From Viscum album (taxonomy: Eukaryota; Streptophyta; Magnoliopsida; Santalales; Viscaceae), in the NCBI GenBank assembly GCA_963277665.1, contig OY728130.1, positions 1,365,972,393-1,366,036,392 on the forward strand: DNA of 64,000 nucleotides, in the 5' to 3' direction. Shown here in pieces: positions 24,115 to 35,799 of the stretch. Under the pieces are notes generated by a model, which saw nothing but the letters and a program-made list of their open reading frames with translations, was not told the origin of the DNA and did no database searches. The stretch's first letter is position 1, and each line of letters begins with the position of its first letter. A program made the translations under genes and the position numbers.

Positions 24115-24510
24115 TCATGGACACCAAAAATGCCTATGGAGATCATGATACATCTTGGTCAAACTAGGATGCACTGTCCATTTTGATGCATGGAACTTAT
24201 GCATTAACTCTTCCCTCATGCATACCAGCACAACCACACGACCTTGAACACAAACAACCCTGTCCACACTGACGGCCCAACCTGAAGGTGGCTCCCCATC
24301 ATTAAGTCTTTCCTTCATGACCAAACATTTAGGATCATAGAGATGACTTCCCTTAACATAGATCAAAAGATTCAATTCAAAAACCACAGAAGATAGAGTC
24401 ACCTGATTGTTTTCCTTCCGCACCTCCAGGTGCATCTCCACAAATAAGGTCATCACCTTCCACTTGGTGCTGGATTCCTGAACCTCCTGGTTCTGAGCCT
24501 TCCTGCCCAA
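24115..24510 (-). pseudogene. RNase H end and integrase zinc-binding domain
   Basis: Open for 131 codons. It starts with the 'DALGRKAQ' joint that ends the RNase H/connection region and finishes with the HHCC-type zinc-binding start: ELMHKFHASKWTVHPSLTKM followed by YHDLHRHFWCP. In the family the motif is H..H with 'HPG..KM...L...YWWP'; the histidines are kept, the glycine is serine here. The two cysteines follow just past the stop, in CLTCHK. Confidence 0.88.
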
Positions 24511-25084
24511 AGCATCAGTAACACTGTTCCCTTTTACCGGTGTATATACAATCTCAAAGTCAAAGTACTGGATATACTCAACCCATCTTCACTACAAAAT
24601 ATTCAAATCTCATTGTGAAAAGATATACTTTAAACTCTCGTGGTCGGTATACACCGTGAACCGTTCCCCCAACAAGTAGTGCCTCCATCACTTTAAGGAA
24701 TAAAATAATGAAACTAACTCAAGGTCATGAGTGGGATAATTCTGATCCCTGGGTATCAATTGACTTGACCCATAATCCATAACCCTCTCATCTTTCATCA
24801 ATACATCCCTAAGCCCAATACCAAACACATCACAAAAATAGAACATACTTCCTTCCTGGATCAGGTAAGATCAAGATTGGTGTGATCGTCAATCACTTTT
24901 TCAACTCTTGAAAGGCATTATCACAAGCCTCAGACCACTTAAACCTGATTCCCTTCTTGGTCAATCCCAATAGTGGTGCAGCCAAGTGAGAGAAATCCTA
25001 AATGAACCTCCAGTAATATCCAGCCAAACCCAGAAAATTCTGAATATCTGAAACACTCTTGGGTTGTTCCTAATACACAACGAC
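24511..25084 (-). pseudogene. RT thumb/connection and RNase H
   Basis: After the RT block the frame reads PKSVSDIQNFLGLAGYY, then RFKWSEACDNAFQELKK and ILILPDPG, as in plant Ty3 elements. Farther on THDLELVSLFYSLK and WRHYLLGERFTVYTDHESLK (the RNase H D-H region) are clear. At least six stops and two frame changes separate these blocks. Confidence 0.85.
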
Positions 25085-25760
25085 CTATAATTTCTCTAGA
25101 TCCACCAAAAAACCTACCTCAGAGATGATGTGACCCAGAAAATTCACTTCTCCAATCCTGAACTGACACTTTGATAGATTAGAATATAGTCGATGCTCTC
25201 TTAGTGTACTCAGGATGATGTCAAGATATTGTGCATGATTGTCATGAGTTTTTGAGTACACCAAGATGTCATCAACAAAGACAACCACAAACTGATCCAT
25301 ATAAGGATGAAAGATCTGGTTCATCAAATCCATAAACACCGTTGGTGCATTGGTCAAGCTGAAGGGAATTACCACAAACTCAAACAACCTGCACTGACTC
25401 CTGAAAGCTGTTAGCGGTAAGTCAGAAGGCCTCACCCTCAAATGGTGATAACCAGATCTCAGGTCAATCTTAGAAAACATCGATGCACCCCTCAACTGTT
25501 CAAACAGGTCATCAATTATAGGAATAGGGTATCGATTTTTCACCATCATCTGATTTAACTTCCGATAATCAACACACAGCCTTAATGACCCATAATCCTT
25601 CTTTGAAAAAGCACAAGAGATCCCCAAGGAGATGTACTAGGATGTATGAACCCCTTACATTCCAAATACTTAAGCTAAACCTTTAACTCCTGGATTTCTT
25701 TCAGTGCCATTCGGTATAGTAGAATAGAAATTGGATCTACTCCCAGAAGCAACTCGACCG
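25085..25760 (-). pseudogene. Reverse transcriptase core
   Basis: Copies the RNA genome into DNA. The best-preserved part is open for 180 codons (25085-25627): LRLCVDYRKLNQMMVKNRYP, FSKIDLRSGYHHLRV (first catalytic Asp), ALTNAP-type loop as SLTNAPTVFMDLMN, and FVVVFVDDILVYSKTH with the F-V-D-D catalytic pair. The N-terminal part (YRMAL...ELKV...GFIHPSTSPWG, 25628-25760) is in another frame, joined by a single-base shift near 25620. The active-site aspartates are present, but the protein is broken. Confidence 0.95.
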
Positions 25761-25950
25761 TGAACTCAACATCCCTCTCGGGTGGCAACCCCAAAAAATC
25801 CTCAGGAAACACATCCCGAAACTGATCCACTACTAGAGGAAATACAGACTATTCCCCTCTTTCATCATCAAGAAAAAGACAAGCTACTTGAGCTGTGAGC
25901 CTATACAACTGCTGGCAAAAGGGTCCTGCACGACCTGCTCGAATATCCCA

Positions 25951-26300
25951 CTATCTGCGATGGATATAAGTTTCACCCTCAAGTGACCTGAACAATACCC
26001 TGTGATGGTAACAATCTATGTACACCTGATACAACACCAACCAGTCCATACCCAAGATCAGGTCAAAGCCCGAAATCTTGAGAATGAAAAAGTCCCATAG
26101 GAAACGATACCTACTGAATTTCATAGCACATCCCTTGCGCTTCTTGATGTCCTTATTCCACACCTCCAATGGGGTGTAAATCGATATAACCCCACACACA
26201 TTATCTACATGCAAAACCAACACTACCACAAGCTGATCAGAAATAAAAGAGTGTGTGGAACCAGTGTCAAACAATACACTAACAAGCGTAGAAGATACAA
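25951..26300 (-). pseudogene. Aspartic protease
   Basis: Open for 107 codons. VLFDTGSTHSFIS carries the D-T-G catalytic triplet, followed by the hydrophobic strands and FDLILGMDWLVLYQ, the 'ILGMDWL' motif of Ty3 proteases. It processes Gag-Pol in active relatives. It lies between the gag zinc-knuckle region and RT, in the normal place. The stretch 25761-25950 is the usual protease-RT linker with stops. Confidence 0.93.
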
Positions 26301-26399
26301 GGATTGTACCTCGAACAGTTGATGTCCCATCCTCGCCATCACTAGGTGTAGACTGAACTGCATGAAGTCGACCGACCCCTTTACCCTAGGCTCTAACCT

Positions 26400-27537
26400 G
26401 CATACCCTGCACTGCACTGCCCTGCTAACATGGGAAATCCTGCCCTGGAGTTCCACGTCCACCGCCCCTGCCTGTATGGCCTGTGGAGCTCCAACTGCCT
26501 GCCTGATATGGAGCAACTAACCCCTTTCCTCCACTGGGAATTTTCTTGTCACTAACATTCATACTCTCCTACTGAGGGTTCTTGCAGAACCTCTACACAT
26601 GTACCAATCTTCCGCATGACCGAAACTTAACTGGAGGTTGAGGACACTGGCCACACATGTGCCCCGACCTGCCACCCTGATAGCATAACACCCGATCACC
26701 ATCCTGAGAGGCTGAACCTCTCCTCTGACCACCTTTCACACTTCCACCCTACTAAAAACTTCCAAAACGACGCTTCCGACCCTCGGAAGCTGCACCACTT
26801 GTCTGCCCAGCTGGCACAACAAGCCCACTTTCTGAAACCCCCTTCAGGTTCCCTTATGAGATCAACACTTGATCCACTACCTATGTAAACCTCTTAAAGC
26901 AAAAGATATTCACCTCATACCTGATACCATGCCTCATTCTATCCTGCAAACACCTTGCAACTACTGCATCATCCCCCACTAAGGTTGGAAAAAAGTGTCG
27001 TAGGTCATTGAAGTGGCCAACATACTCTATTACTGACATCAATCCCTGAGTAAGGCTCATGAACTCTATATCCTCCTCTTGCCTCAAAGTCTCTAGGTAA
27101 AAATTCTCTAGAAACTTTTCCTGGAAATATTTCCACAACATCCCCTCAACCAGCTCAGTTTGAGCTAGGATGTCCCACCAATGCTTTTCCTGGACCTGCA
27201 ACATATAAGCTGAAAACTTGACCCACTTCACATCGGGAGTCTCTAGATGCTCAAGTATCTACTGGACAGACTCTATCCAAATCTCTACTGCCTTTGGACC
27301 ACCCTCTCTAATAATGGTTGGAGGGTGTTGTAGCTGAAACTCTCTGTTCAGATCAAACATACTCGGTGCGACCCTCCCTGGGTCCCGATCCATCATCTAC
27401 AAAAAACGAGCCAAGTTATCTTGGAATTGCTCTTCCCTACCTTTTTGGATCACCATATTATTTTACTCCTCTATTGGAGGAGGGTTCTCAGCAACATCCT
27501 CTTGTTTTCCAACCGGAACTCGAAGTCATGGCGGAAT
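26400..27537 (-). pseudogene. Gag with zinc-knuckle tail
   Basis: Forms the virus-like particle in active relatives. The start is probably ATT at 27537 (former ATG; next codons CCG CCA match the family's 'MPP' start). Then KQEDVAENPPPIEE, REEQFQDNLARFL, MDRDPGRVAPSMFDLNREFQ and KAVEIWIESVQ, a stop, and the retrotransposon Gag core (26881-27231): WVKFSAYMLQVQEKHWWDIL and EEDIEFMSLTQGLMSVIEYV. The C-terminal zone 26590-26700 has a zinc knuckle read as CYQGGRSGHMC, with the second Cys changed to Gly. About eight in-frame stops occur. Confidence 0.92.
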
Positions 27538-28249
27538 TTCTCTACATTTCCAAACACAAAGTTTAGAACACATACCATAAAAATTTCACAACTTCATAGT
27601 AATAGGGCTCTTTACTAGCCACAAAAACCCACACCATACATGCACCATCCTAATAAACCTCAGTATTCCAAAAACATCACCCCGACCATCCCTATTATGG
27701 GCCATGGTCCACAAGGGGTAAACAACCATACACCACCACAAAGCTCACAAAACATGTTACAACAACATTTTTAATTCATTACAACCATTAACTACAAATA
27801 TTTTATTAATCATCACTTATCATTCTTTTATCTTCACCCCTTGAATTATTTCGTTTACAACATTTTCCATTTTCAATTATCAAGATGCAGGGTTCATTAT
27901 ATCTTTCACGCCTCACACCCAACCTGTGTGTGCCTACCATGATGCATGCCACCTACCTCTCTAGGTGCCTATAATGATGCATGAATGCACAACCTCGTTC
28001 CATTGAGGCCATGAGCCAAATATCATAAAACCATCATATCACAAAACATGTGCATCACCCAATAGTGAAGTATCATCAACTATAACATCGCACAATCAAG
28101 AACAACAATTCCCACCTTGGGTGACTTGAGGTTTCCCTCATACATCAGTTAGCTACTCCCAAGCATGATCTCATTACTAAGACCCAACACATCCTAACTC
28201 CCATATACCATCCCAAATAACAAGATTTCAGAGAAGGAGAATAAGGACC
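27538..28249 (-). mobile_element. 5' leader of the chromovirus
   Basis: About 0.7 kb between PBS and gag on the minus strand, without domains. It carries short repeats of 'accatgatgcatg'-like words near 27925-27975. Confidence 0.6.
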
Positions 28250-28262
28250 TCCTATAATACCA
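28250..28262 (-). other. Primer binding site of the chromovirus
   Basis: Minus strand after the LTR end: AAG then TGGTATTATAGGA, the iMet-type TGGTATCAGAG with C-to-T and G-to-T changes. Confidence 0.85.
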
Positions 28263-28265
28263 CTT

Positions 28266-30617
28266 TGTAACGTCCTCGACCTGGAATCCACTAAACCGAT
28301 GCTTCGATCCAGGTGGTTACATGACCTTAAGTGTGCCTCCCCATACACCAAAGGTTTCTAACTAGTAGAGGGGGTCTGAATAGTCAATTGGGGAGACTAT
28401 ACACCCTCTTTATTAGAGTAAAACAAAACAAAAAATAAACAAAATAGTGGAACAATAATCAATATTACAAGAGAATGCATAAATAACCATTCGCAAATGG
28501 GGCACAACGAGGTCCAATAGTAAATATGCCATGCCATGCTACAAGTGAAAAGGTTAACAAAACCCAAAATAAAGAAAAACTGCAAAATCCACAAAATGAC
28601 CCGACACTAAGTTTGGGTCCTCCTCCATGTACACTCGTTCCAACCCAACTGTCTAGCAAGGGCCTTTAACCTTCTCCTGACCTGCAAACATGAAGTCTAC
28701 TCAGGTACCAAATGGTGGCCCAATTAGGGTGTGTGTACAACTCAGTAGGACACCACCAATGGTGTCTAAAAAATATCTAGTATAAACAATTGTGGATGAA
28801 AAAGGGAAATGAATAACAAATGACAAGGAAATATTAAGTTCCCTTAGCTAGTTTAGGCCCATTACCAACAATTATTACCATTTCCTTATATTACCACTTC
28901 ATCCCATTTCCCATTTCTTACCATTTCCAACACATTTTTCATGAGTTCATCAACACAACAAGTTACACAGGATCAAATTACACAATCACATACATGAGAA
29001 AAAACACACAGTTTTCCTATATCACTAGGACCAACTTCCTAATGTCAATCATATCCTCACCTCGAAGAATCGGTCCGGGTGGATGCCAACCATATCCTCA
29101 CCTCAAAGCATCAGTCCGGGTGGATGTAACCAATAGGGAAACAAAGCATCCGTCCTATCCCTACTCTGTGCATTAGGGGTGGAGTTTAGAGCCTCAGTCC
29201 AACTCAACCCATGGGCGTAGAACCTCAATCAATACCCCACACTAGCAAGCTATGTTCACATACTATACATATATGTATCCATTAACCATTCACACAACAT
29301 CACAACCATTGAACAAGGAAAACATAGACCATAACAACAACATATGAGTTAACATCATACCTTAACCCATTAACACATTTTCCACATTTCACATCATTAT
29401 CCATTTATCCCAATCCCATTTTATTATTATTATCTCACTAATCATGTTTCATTATGCCTAACTCACTAGTAATCGTGACTAGACTCTTAATCCATTCTAT
29501 TATGGTCCTTAATCATTCATACATATTCACCCAATATCCCTTAGGTTATTATCAAGCCTAGGTGCACCACCTAGATTCTAACCTGACACAAATAGTCACA
29601 TCAACATGTTTATCAAGGGATCTACATGATTACAAAACAATCTCACTTGTTCTTCACAAATCCCTAGGTCCGGAAGGGTCATCTCACCCCATGGTTATCC
29701 CTAGATTAGTGTCATTACCCTAGAAACATCCCATGTGGATCGTGAGGGTCTCCATTTACCTTTCTAATAACCATTTTACCAAAACATGCCATGAGTGATC
29801 AAAACATACCAAGAGACACCCAATAACAAAACCACACATGAAAAAATCCTCAAATAAACCATGGGATATAACTTGTAGACCACCTACCTCGATTCTGTGG
29901 GCAAACTCACTCTTAATCAAGCCCTTAGATTCCACTTCAACAAACCTTTTAAGCTTTAACCTAAAACTCATCCAAGGAGTAGGGTTTTAGAGCTTCATAA
30001 AGAGAGGAGAATAAGATACAAACCCTAAAAATAAAAAGAGATGCAAAGATGGGATTAGCCTTACCCAGAGCTTTGATCCATAACCAATGGAACCAAAAAA
30101 AACTTAGAAATGAGGGAGATTGATCTCTTGGAGATCTTGGGAGATTTGGTTCGTCCCTAGGGAAAAGAGAGGAGAAGTGGGAGGAATTCCCGAGTTGGGG
30201 TTAAAAATCCCAAAGTGGAAAAATTATAATTTTTTTAGAAGTTTCTGGGCCACACGGTTTACCCGCACAGTTTGCCAAGCCATGCACAAATCATGTGGAT
30301 GCTTCTGTCCCCAAAAGTCCCCCCTCACACGGTTTACCTGCACATTTTTCCAAATCATGCACACACCATGAAAAAGCCACTATCCAAAAACACACATCCT
30401 GTATGATTTATTAGGATGTTCGCATGGTTAGCACTAACCGTGTGCAGACTGTGCAACCTACCCAGAAAACCCCCCTTTCTCCATTTTTCGTGTCCCGAAC
30501 CCTCAGAACACCCCCGAGCCTCCTCTAGGACTTGGGTAAGCACTTAATTAACCAAAACAAGAGATTCAAGCCAAAACTTAAATGAGAATATACCTTTCCA
30601 AGATCCGGGATCTTATA
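28266..30617 (-). repeat. 5' LTR of the chromovirus
   Basis: 2352 bp. The minus strand begins TATAAGATCCCGG (TG changed to TA) and ends CGAGGACGTTACA. It aligns with 20460-22884 over its full length. Confidence 0.95.
30248..30460 (-). promoter_or_regulatory. U3 cluster of CACGGTTTG / CAAACCGTG words, 5' LTR
   Basis: Copy of the cluster at 22528-22720: 'cacggtttacc', 'cacggtttacctgcac', 'ccaagccatgcac', 'ctaaccgtgtgcag'. Located 160-370 bp from the LTR start, upstream of the expected promoter. Confidence 0.45.
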
Positions 30618-30997
30618 TTCAATGTTTGATGATTTCATCCATGTATGACGAACTCATGAAATCTTAGGAAAGCATGGATGCTTATATCATGCTCAAGAAC
30701 TTCCATGATCTTTATTAGGAGAGAACTAAATAGGAGTGATTTGAGATATCCAAGGAACTTTTCATAAGAAAATATGGATAGGGTTAACTGTATGATCCTC
30801 ATATAGTCAAAATGATTGGCTATATTGAGCATCTAGACATTCTAGTGTTTAAAATTCTAGATGAATTTCACACTGTTCTTATTCTTGCCTCACTCCCTTA
30901 TATGTTCTCCATATTTATTGTAACTTTCATTCTGAAAAACATTGTGAAGTCTCTCACAGATATCATTACTCTTTTTTCCATGTTCATAAGAACATGA
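30618..30997 (+). pseudogene. Element Y gag, fragment after the chromovirus insertion
   Basis: Reads, with stops, CLMISSMYDELMKS, ESMDAYIMLKNFHDLY, FEISKELFIRKYG and then an open run KMIGYIEHLDILVFKILDEF, LILASLPYMFSIFIVTFI, KSLTDIITLFSMF (30793-30997). These are the ordered motifs of the plant copia Gag (UBN2 family), where the family has 'CYxLASMSNEL', 'A.DIM..LKE.F', 'V..MI..IE.LE.LG', 'D.ILQSLP.SY..F...F' and 'ELLNML'. The strand and order continue 20367-20459, with a one-base frame shift at the joint. Confidence 0.9.
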
Positions 30998-32340
30998 ATC
31001 ATAGAAATCCTTATGTAATTATGGTGAACCGGAGGAAGGTAAAGGTGAAATAACCTTAGACTAACTCTAAGACATCTACGCAATGCCTAACTAAAATAAT
31101 GAAGATAAAGGGGGAAAAAAGAAACATGAAACTATTTTATTCTCATGTGCTAAGAAAAGAAACTAGAATAAAAAGGTAAATGTCTAGAAGAAGTAATATG
31201 TCACATTTACTTCAGGTTTATTCATTATTATAAGTAATACTTTTGGATTAATTCTTTTGTATTAGAAATAGTATGTTTACATATGTTAATTCTAGAACAT
31301 GAATCAAGAAAGAGCATAAATATTACTAGAATTTTAGTGCACTCATAAAGAATGCAAAGAATAGTGATTCCTAGATCAGTATAATGAAGTGAACAACTCC
31401 TTGATTTCCCAATTGATTTAAGATGAACTATTGTTTTATATTAATTATTACCAAATATTTTCTTAATGTCTAAATAGAAACAAACAGGATGTTTTTTCAT
31501 ATTTGGAATATATGTTGTTATGGTATTTTTATACAAAAATAATAGTTCACTAATTATTGAATCACAAATATATAAGATATGAAATTATTGATGAATATAA
31601 ACATAAGGCCTATAATACCTCATTGTGTAAATACAATTTATTTTTAGATAAAAATAATATTTATTGAAATATTCATATCTAGAAGAGTGTTCTAGTCTCC
31701 TTTTGTTCCAAGAAACTAGGCATAATTACTAATTCACTATCAATTTTTAGAAAAATAAACCTTTAGAATTAATGTTAGGCTACAAAGCTACTAGAGTTAG
31801 TTTAGAAAAATTACATGAATTATTTTAAAGGTGTAACTATGTGGTAAGTTCATTTATTTCATGAGATTACTTTAATATATTTTGTAAATTATCAGCAATG
31901 AAATGAATATCCTTAGTAAAGGAAATAAAATCCTTAGAGATGGATTATCAGAGTGTGGCACAACCAAGTATTCATCATTTATTAATACGAGGAGTAAAGG
32001 TCATTCTAAACTCAAATTACCTTATAATTTTTTTATAGTAGTAAAAGGGGATCAATGAAATATATTATATATATTGAAAGTCTTACAAAATTTCTTCTGA
32101 TACATGTTTCAAAAATAGAAGTATAATCACTAACCGTATGCCAAAAATATTAACTAATAGATATCATATTAAGTACAATATGACAAGGAATCCATCGGTG
32201 TAACTTATAGTGTTTAATGAGAATAATTTGTTAAATGTTGGCTTTAGTTATAAATAAACATCAATAAAACAATAATTGAATCTATATTAATTATCCTATA
32301 GTCACTAAGTGCATACAAAAGACCTAGGTTCAATTAAGGG
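30998..32340 (+). pseudogene. Element Y gag tail and pol remnants
   Basis: Downstream of gag a Lys-rich stretch (about 31098-31170) sits where the zinc knuckle is expected. 31190-31640 has broken frames whose spacing suits the protease and GAG-pre-integrase region, but motif support is weak. 31640-32340 shows no recognisable domain. Confidence 0.4.
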
Positions 32341-32952
32341 TGAAGGAATATTTTTGGGTTACTGTAGCAGTATTGTAGCAGTTACTATAGAAGGTACTGT
32401 TCACTAATGTAGCAACCAAAACTATTCACCTTTGGGCCATAGGTTTGGGCCTGGAGTCCTTAAGGCCTTCAGGCCACCCAGGCCTTCGGGTCAGTAAGGA
32501 TTTTGGGATACCTTAAGGACTTCAGGCCACCTTAAGTCCTAAGGGCCACCTTAAGACTTCTGAGCCACCTGATGTGTAGACACAAACCAGAAAATTTCTA
32601 CAGGAAACAACTTATAGATGAGGATTCAGAGCTAAAACATTCACCATAGTAGATATATCATACTTGGAATAATGATAGGGTATGAAATTTTTCATCGATA
32701 CCATGCCTATTAATGTCTACACATGACAACTATCCAAATAGTCATGAAAAGGTGGAGAGATGATTATGATGCAGATGTTTGGGAGGGGCAGTTTCAAGTA
32801 GTCATAGTCTGGGATGTATTCCTTTAAGACCTTCAGTTCTTGTAATGTCACGAAGCCTATGAGAAATGTAAAGGGTTCCCCTTAAACCCTTAAAAGGGGG
32901 ATTATAAAAAATGAATAAAGAATGAAGGCCTTTGGTCCATTCAATAATACCT
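32341..32952 (+). mobile_element. Unassigned, more GC-rich stretch with short repeats and a TATA-like box
   Basis: Differs from its surroundings in composition. It contains 'ctgtagcag'-type repeats (32361-32418), 'ccttaagg..ttcaggccacc' repeats (32457-32572), and 'gggggattataaaaaatgaa' (32896-32915), which resembles an LTR promoter. It may be part of an LTR from another element that was cut off when P inserted at 32953. No matching second copy is in the window. Confidence 0.35.
32457..32572 (+). repeat. Degenerate repeat of 'ccttaaggacttcaggccacc'
   Basis: About five imperfect units of roughly 20-23 bp (ccttaaggccttcaggccac, accttaaggacttcaggcca, cttaagtcctaagggccacc, cttaagacttctgagccacc), rich in CCTTAAGG-like palindromes. 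Confidence 0.65.
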
Positions 32953-35787
32953 ATATAATCACTTTGAAATATATTCAATACCAAGGGGAGGAGTGAATTA
33001 GTATTGGTGTCTTTTTGATCAATTTAATTTTTTTCCCTTTGCCTCTTTGATCGGTTAGGATTTTGATTATAAAATTCTATTGCCTTAACTTCATTCATCA
33101 TAACACAAACAAAATGTATAGAATATTTAAAAGGATCGAATTTCAATTAAATTTTTTAATCCTTGGTGAAAATAGGAAACAATCCATGATAACATGACCC
33201 ACTAAAAATAAGTGTGTGAGCTACAATGAGCACGGTATATCCATGAAACTTTCATTTGAACATTGGTCTCTCAAAATTTCTTTGGTTCATATAACAATCA
33301 AGTGAAAAATGTAATTTATAAATAATATTATGTGATGCCTTATTCTTCTTCCTCTTATGTTACTCACACAACAACATGAAAGCTTCGTTTTTTTCTTTTG
33401 GATGTACAATAGTGCACAGACCTTCGTCTCCTTCTTCAAAATATCAAACTGAGGGTTTCATTTCTTCTTATTCTCAGAAGAAAATAGATAGACCAATACA
33501 CCTTCTTCTTCCTATGAAAACCGAATACCATAACGCCTTATTTTTTCTCTTCTATTTTACTGGTTGTAATACACTTCCATTCTGTGTGAACTAATATGAA
33601 AAAAACTTCTCTTCTATCCCCTCTCCTCCTTCTTCCTTCTTCAGTGCACAATAATTTCACCCATTTTTTCCTTCTTTCTTCAGTTCATCAACATCAACAT
33701 TGTTTCACTTTTTATTAAGTGCATAAGAATATGAATTATATATACTTATCTATTTCTCTTCAACTTCTATTACCTACAATATCATCATAGTCATCTCTCT
33801 TTTTTATATTGAAAAAATTATTTTTATTTTGAGAATCACAATGATGATACCCTCACCACAATCGTTTCTTCATCCTAGAAAATATATATTAATATTTTTA
33901 TCATACGATATTTAACAATTACTTTAGTCAAGTTTCCATTAATCTTGATATCCAAATATCCTTGAATATCATATATGAACTTGGATTACTTACCTTCTTC
34001 CTTCAATGATATATGAAAATATCGTACAAAATTCACTCTATAAAATCAACATATTGAAAACTCTTCCACATGTGTATAAAATATGAATTTATAGTAGTGA
34101 TCATGGATTCTCATTACTTCACAACACAAAGCCTACAATTATTCATTTATCTTCTTTTATCACTTGCTAGAATAATGATTATCAAAATCTTGATATTTGG
34201 AAACTTTAGATTATAACTCACATGGAATCATCATATTTAATAGAATAATTGGGTTTTACATTTTTCATATATATTTGAAAAATTGTTACTCCTATGAACT
34301 TATAACAACTCTTTCAAAGTCACTACAAATCTTTTGATGCAATATTTATTATGCATAATTATCTTATATGGAAATATCTTACTCATAGGATGATTTTATT
34401 ATAAACTCAAAATATATTATGTGTATAATAATTTTCTTACATGCTCAAAATATCTTACAAATATAATAATTTTCCTATGTATGAAACTTCTTACGTGACC
34501 CACACCAAATATCTTATGCTGAATTATCTTGCATGTAATACAATTTAATTATGCACTGGAATCTATCTCAATACAATATCATGGCATGAACTTCATTATT
34601 TTCCTATATCCCCAACACAGTGGATTTAATTCTGATCAATAATCATCATGATATTTTTATCCTTGAAATCTTGGTATTAGAATCATCATATTTCATCTCC
34701 CCCTAATTCTTCATCTTTACAAACATCTAGTGTACTTATAGTGTACATGGGATTATGATAATGCTTCCAATATTTTCATTTTTATTGATATTTCAATGAA
34801 TTTTCATCCTTTCCTTTATCTTCAATTTATAGTGACAAAATTACAATGAATTTATAAATATTATTATGATGATCTAAAAATTGGTCCATCTCCAATTATT
34901 CCACTTTTAGTGAATTTATTGTGTGCAAACCAAACAATGATATTTCGAGAAATCCAATATGAAAAATGGATGTGAAATTAAAGTTATCTTTTGATTCAAC
35001 AGTAGATATTCATGGTGAAACATAAATAGATGTGGTGTAAATATGTTTGACTTAACAAACATTTTATTATCTTGATAACATGTGTATTTTAATTGAGAAA
35101 CATTGCCACTTAAAACCGCATCTCACATAAAAGTTAAACTCAAAAGGTCAATCATTAATAAAAAAATTACTCATATTCAAATAAATGAATTCTATTGGAT
35201 TCAGTTCTCTCCAGTGGCCCTCTATGCCAACCCACATAAGGGTTTAATCACTAATCCACACTCCTCTGGCCCCTTGCTCATACATTGCCTCTATCTCTTC
35301 TATGCATCCACTCTTGGATGTATCTCACCCTAGATCTTGGACAACTATCAATTTTAGATGTCTTGGATGGTAAGTTCTATGGATGTGTTTTTTCTGGAAA
35401 TATTTTTTCCAACTTCTCCTCTTAAATTACTTTGAAAAAATCATAGCACAATATATAAATTTAGTCTTCCTGCCACTTCAAGTTCTCTTATTTTAAACTT
35501 ATTCATCTCAATAAATTAAATATGATTGAAATTACAAGACCTTTAATTATAGAGATATAGAATTGTTCATGATAAATTAATTTCTCCATGGAACTCCAAA
35601 ACTTTAAGAAACTTTAAAAAGTAAGACGTGGATTCTAATTTCTATGTACTTAATCAAAGAGACATAAGACATGAGATCTCATTATAACTTCCAAGTTACT
35701 TACTCATTCTTTAACATATTTACATTACTTTATAAATACCCCATGTTCTATTTTAAAAAATAAAACACACACAAAGTGGTCACAACA
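32953..35787 (-). repeat. 3' LTR of element P
   Basis: Aligns with 39096-41891 and 47703-47752. Landmarks: 'atcactttg.aatatatt', 'ggggagg.gtga..tagt.ttggtg', 'ccaacaca.tgga', and the right end 'ccatgttctatt...caaagtg'. On the minus strand it begins TGTTGTGACCAC. Divergence is clearly higher than between the chromovirus LTRs. Confidence 0.88.
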
Positions 35788-35799
35788 ACCCCCCCCTTT
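35788..35799 (-). other. Polypurine tract of element P
   Basis: Minus strand AAAGGGGGGGGT directly before the LTR start TGTTGTG. Confidence 0.9.

Larger units (their letters stand above)
20460..30617 (-). mobile_element. Complete but inactive Tekay/Del-like chromovirus (Ty3/gypsy)
   Basis: 10,158 bp on the minus strand: 5' LTR 28266-30617, PBS 28250-28262, gag-pol with chromodomain 27537 to 22950, PPT 22885-22897, 3' LTR 20460-22884, flanked by ttcag/ttcaa. All domains occur in the order gag, protease, reverse transcriptase, RNase H, integrase, chromodomain, which defines chromoviruses; the LTR size and ends fit the Tekay/Del group. Stops and frameshifts break every domain, and many stops are TAG/TAA at former CAG, CAA or TGG codons. 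The LTRs are visibly the closest LTR pair in the window, so this is one of the younger layers. Confidence 0.97.
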
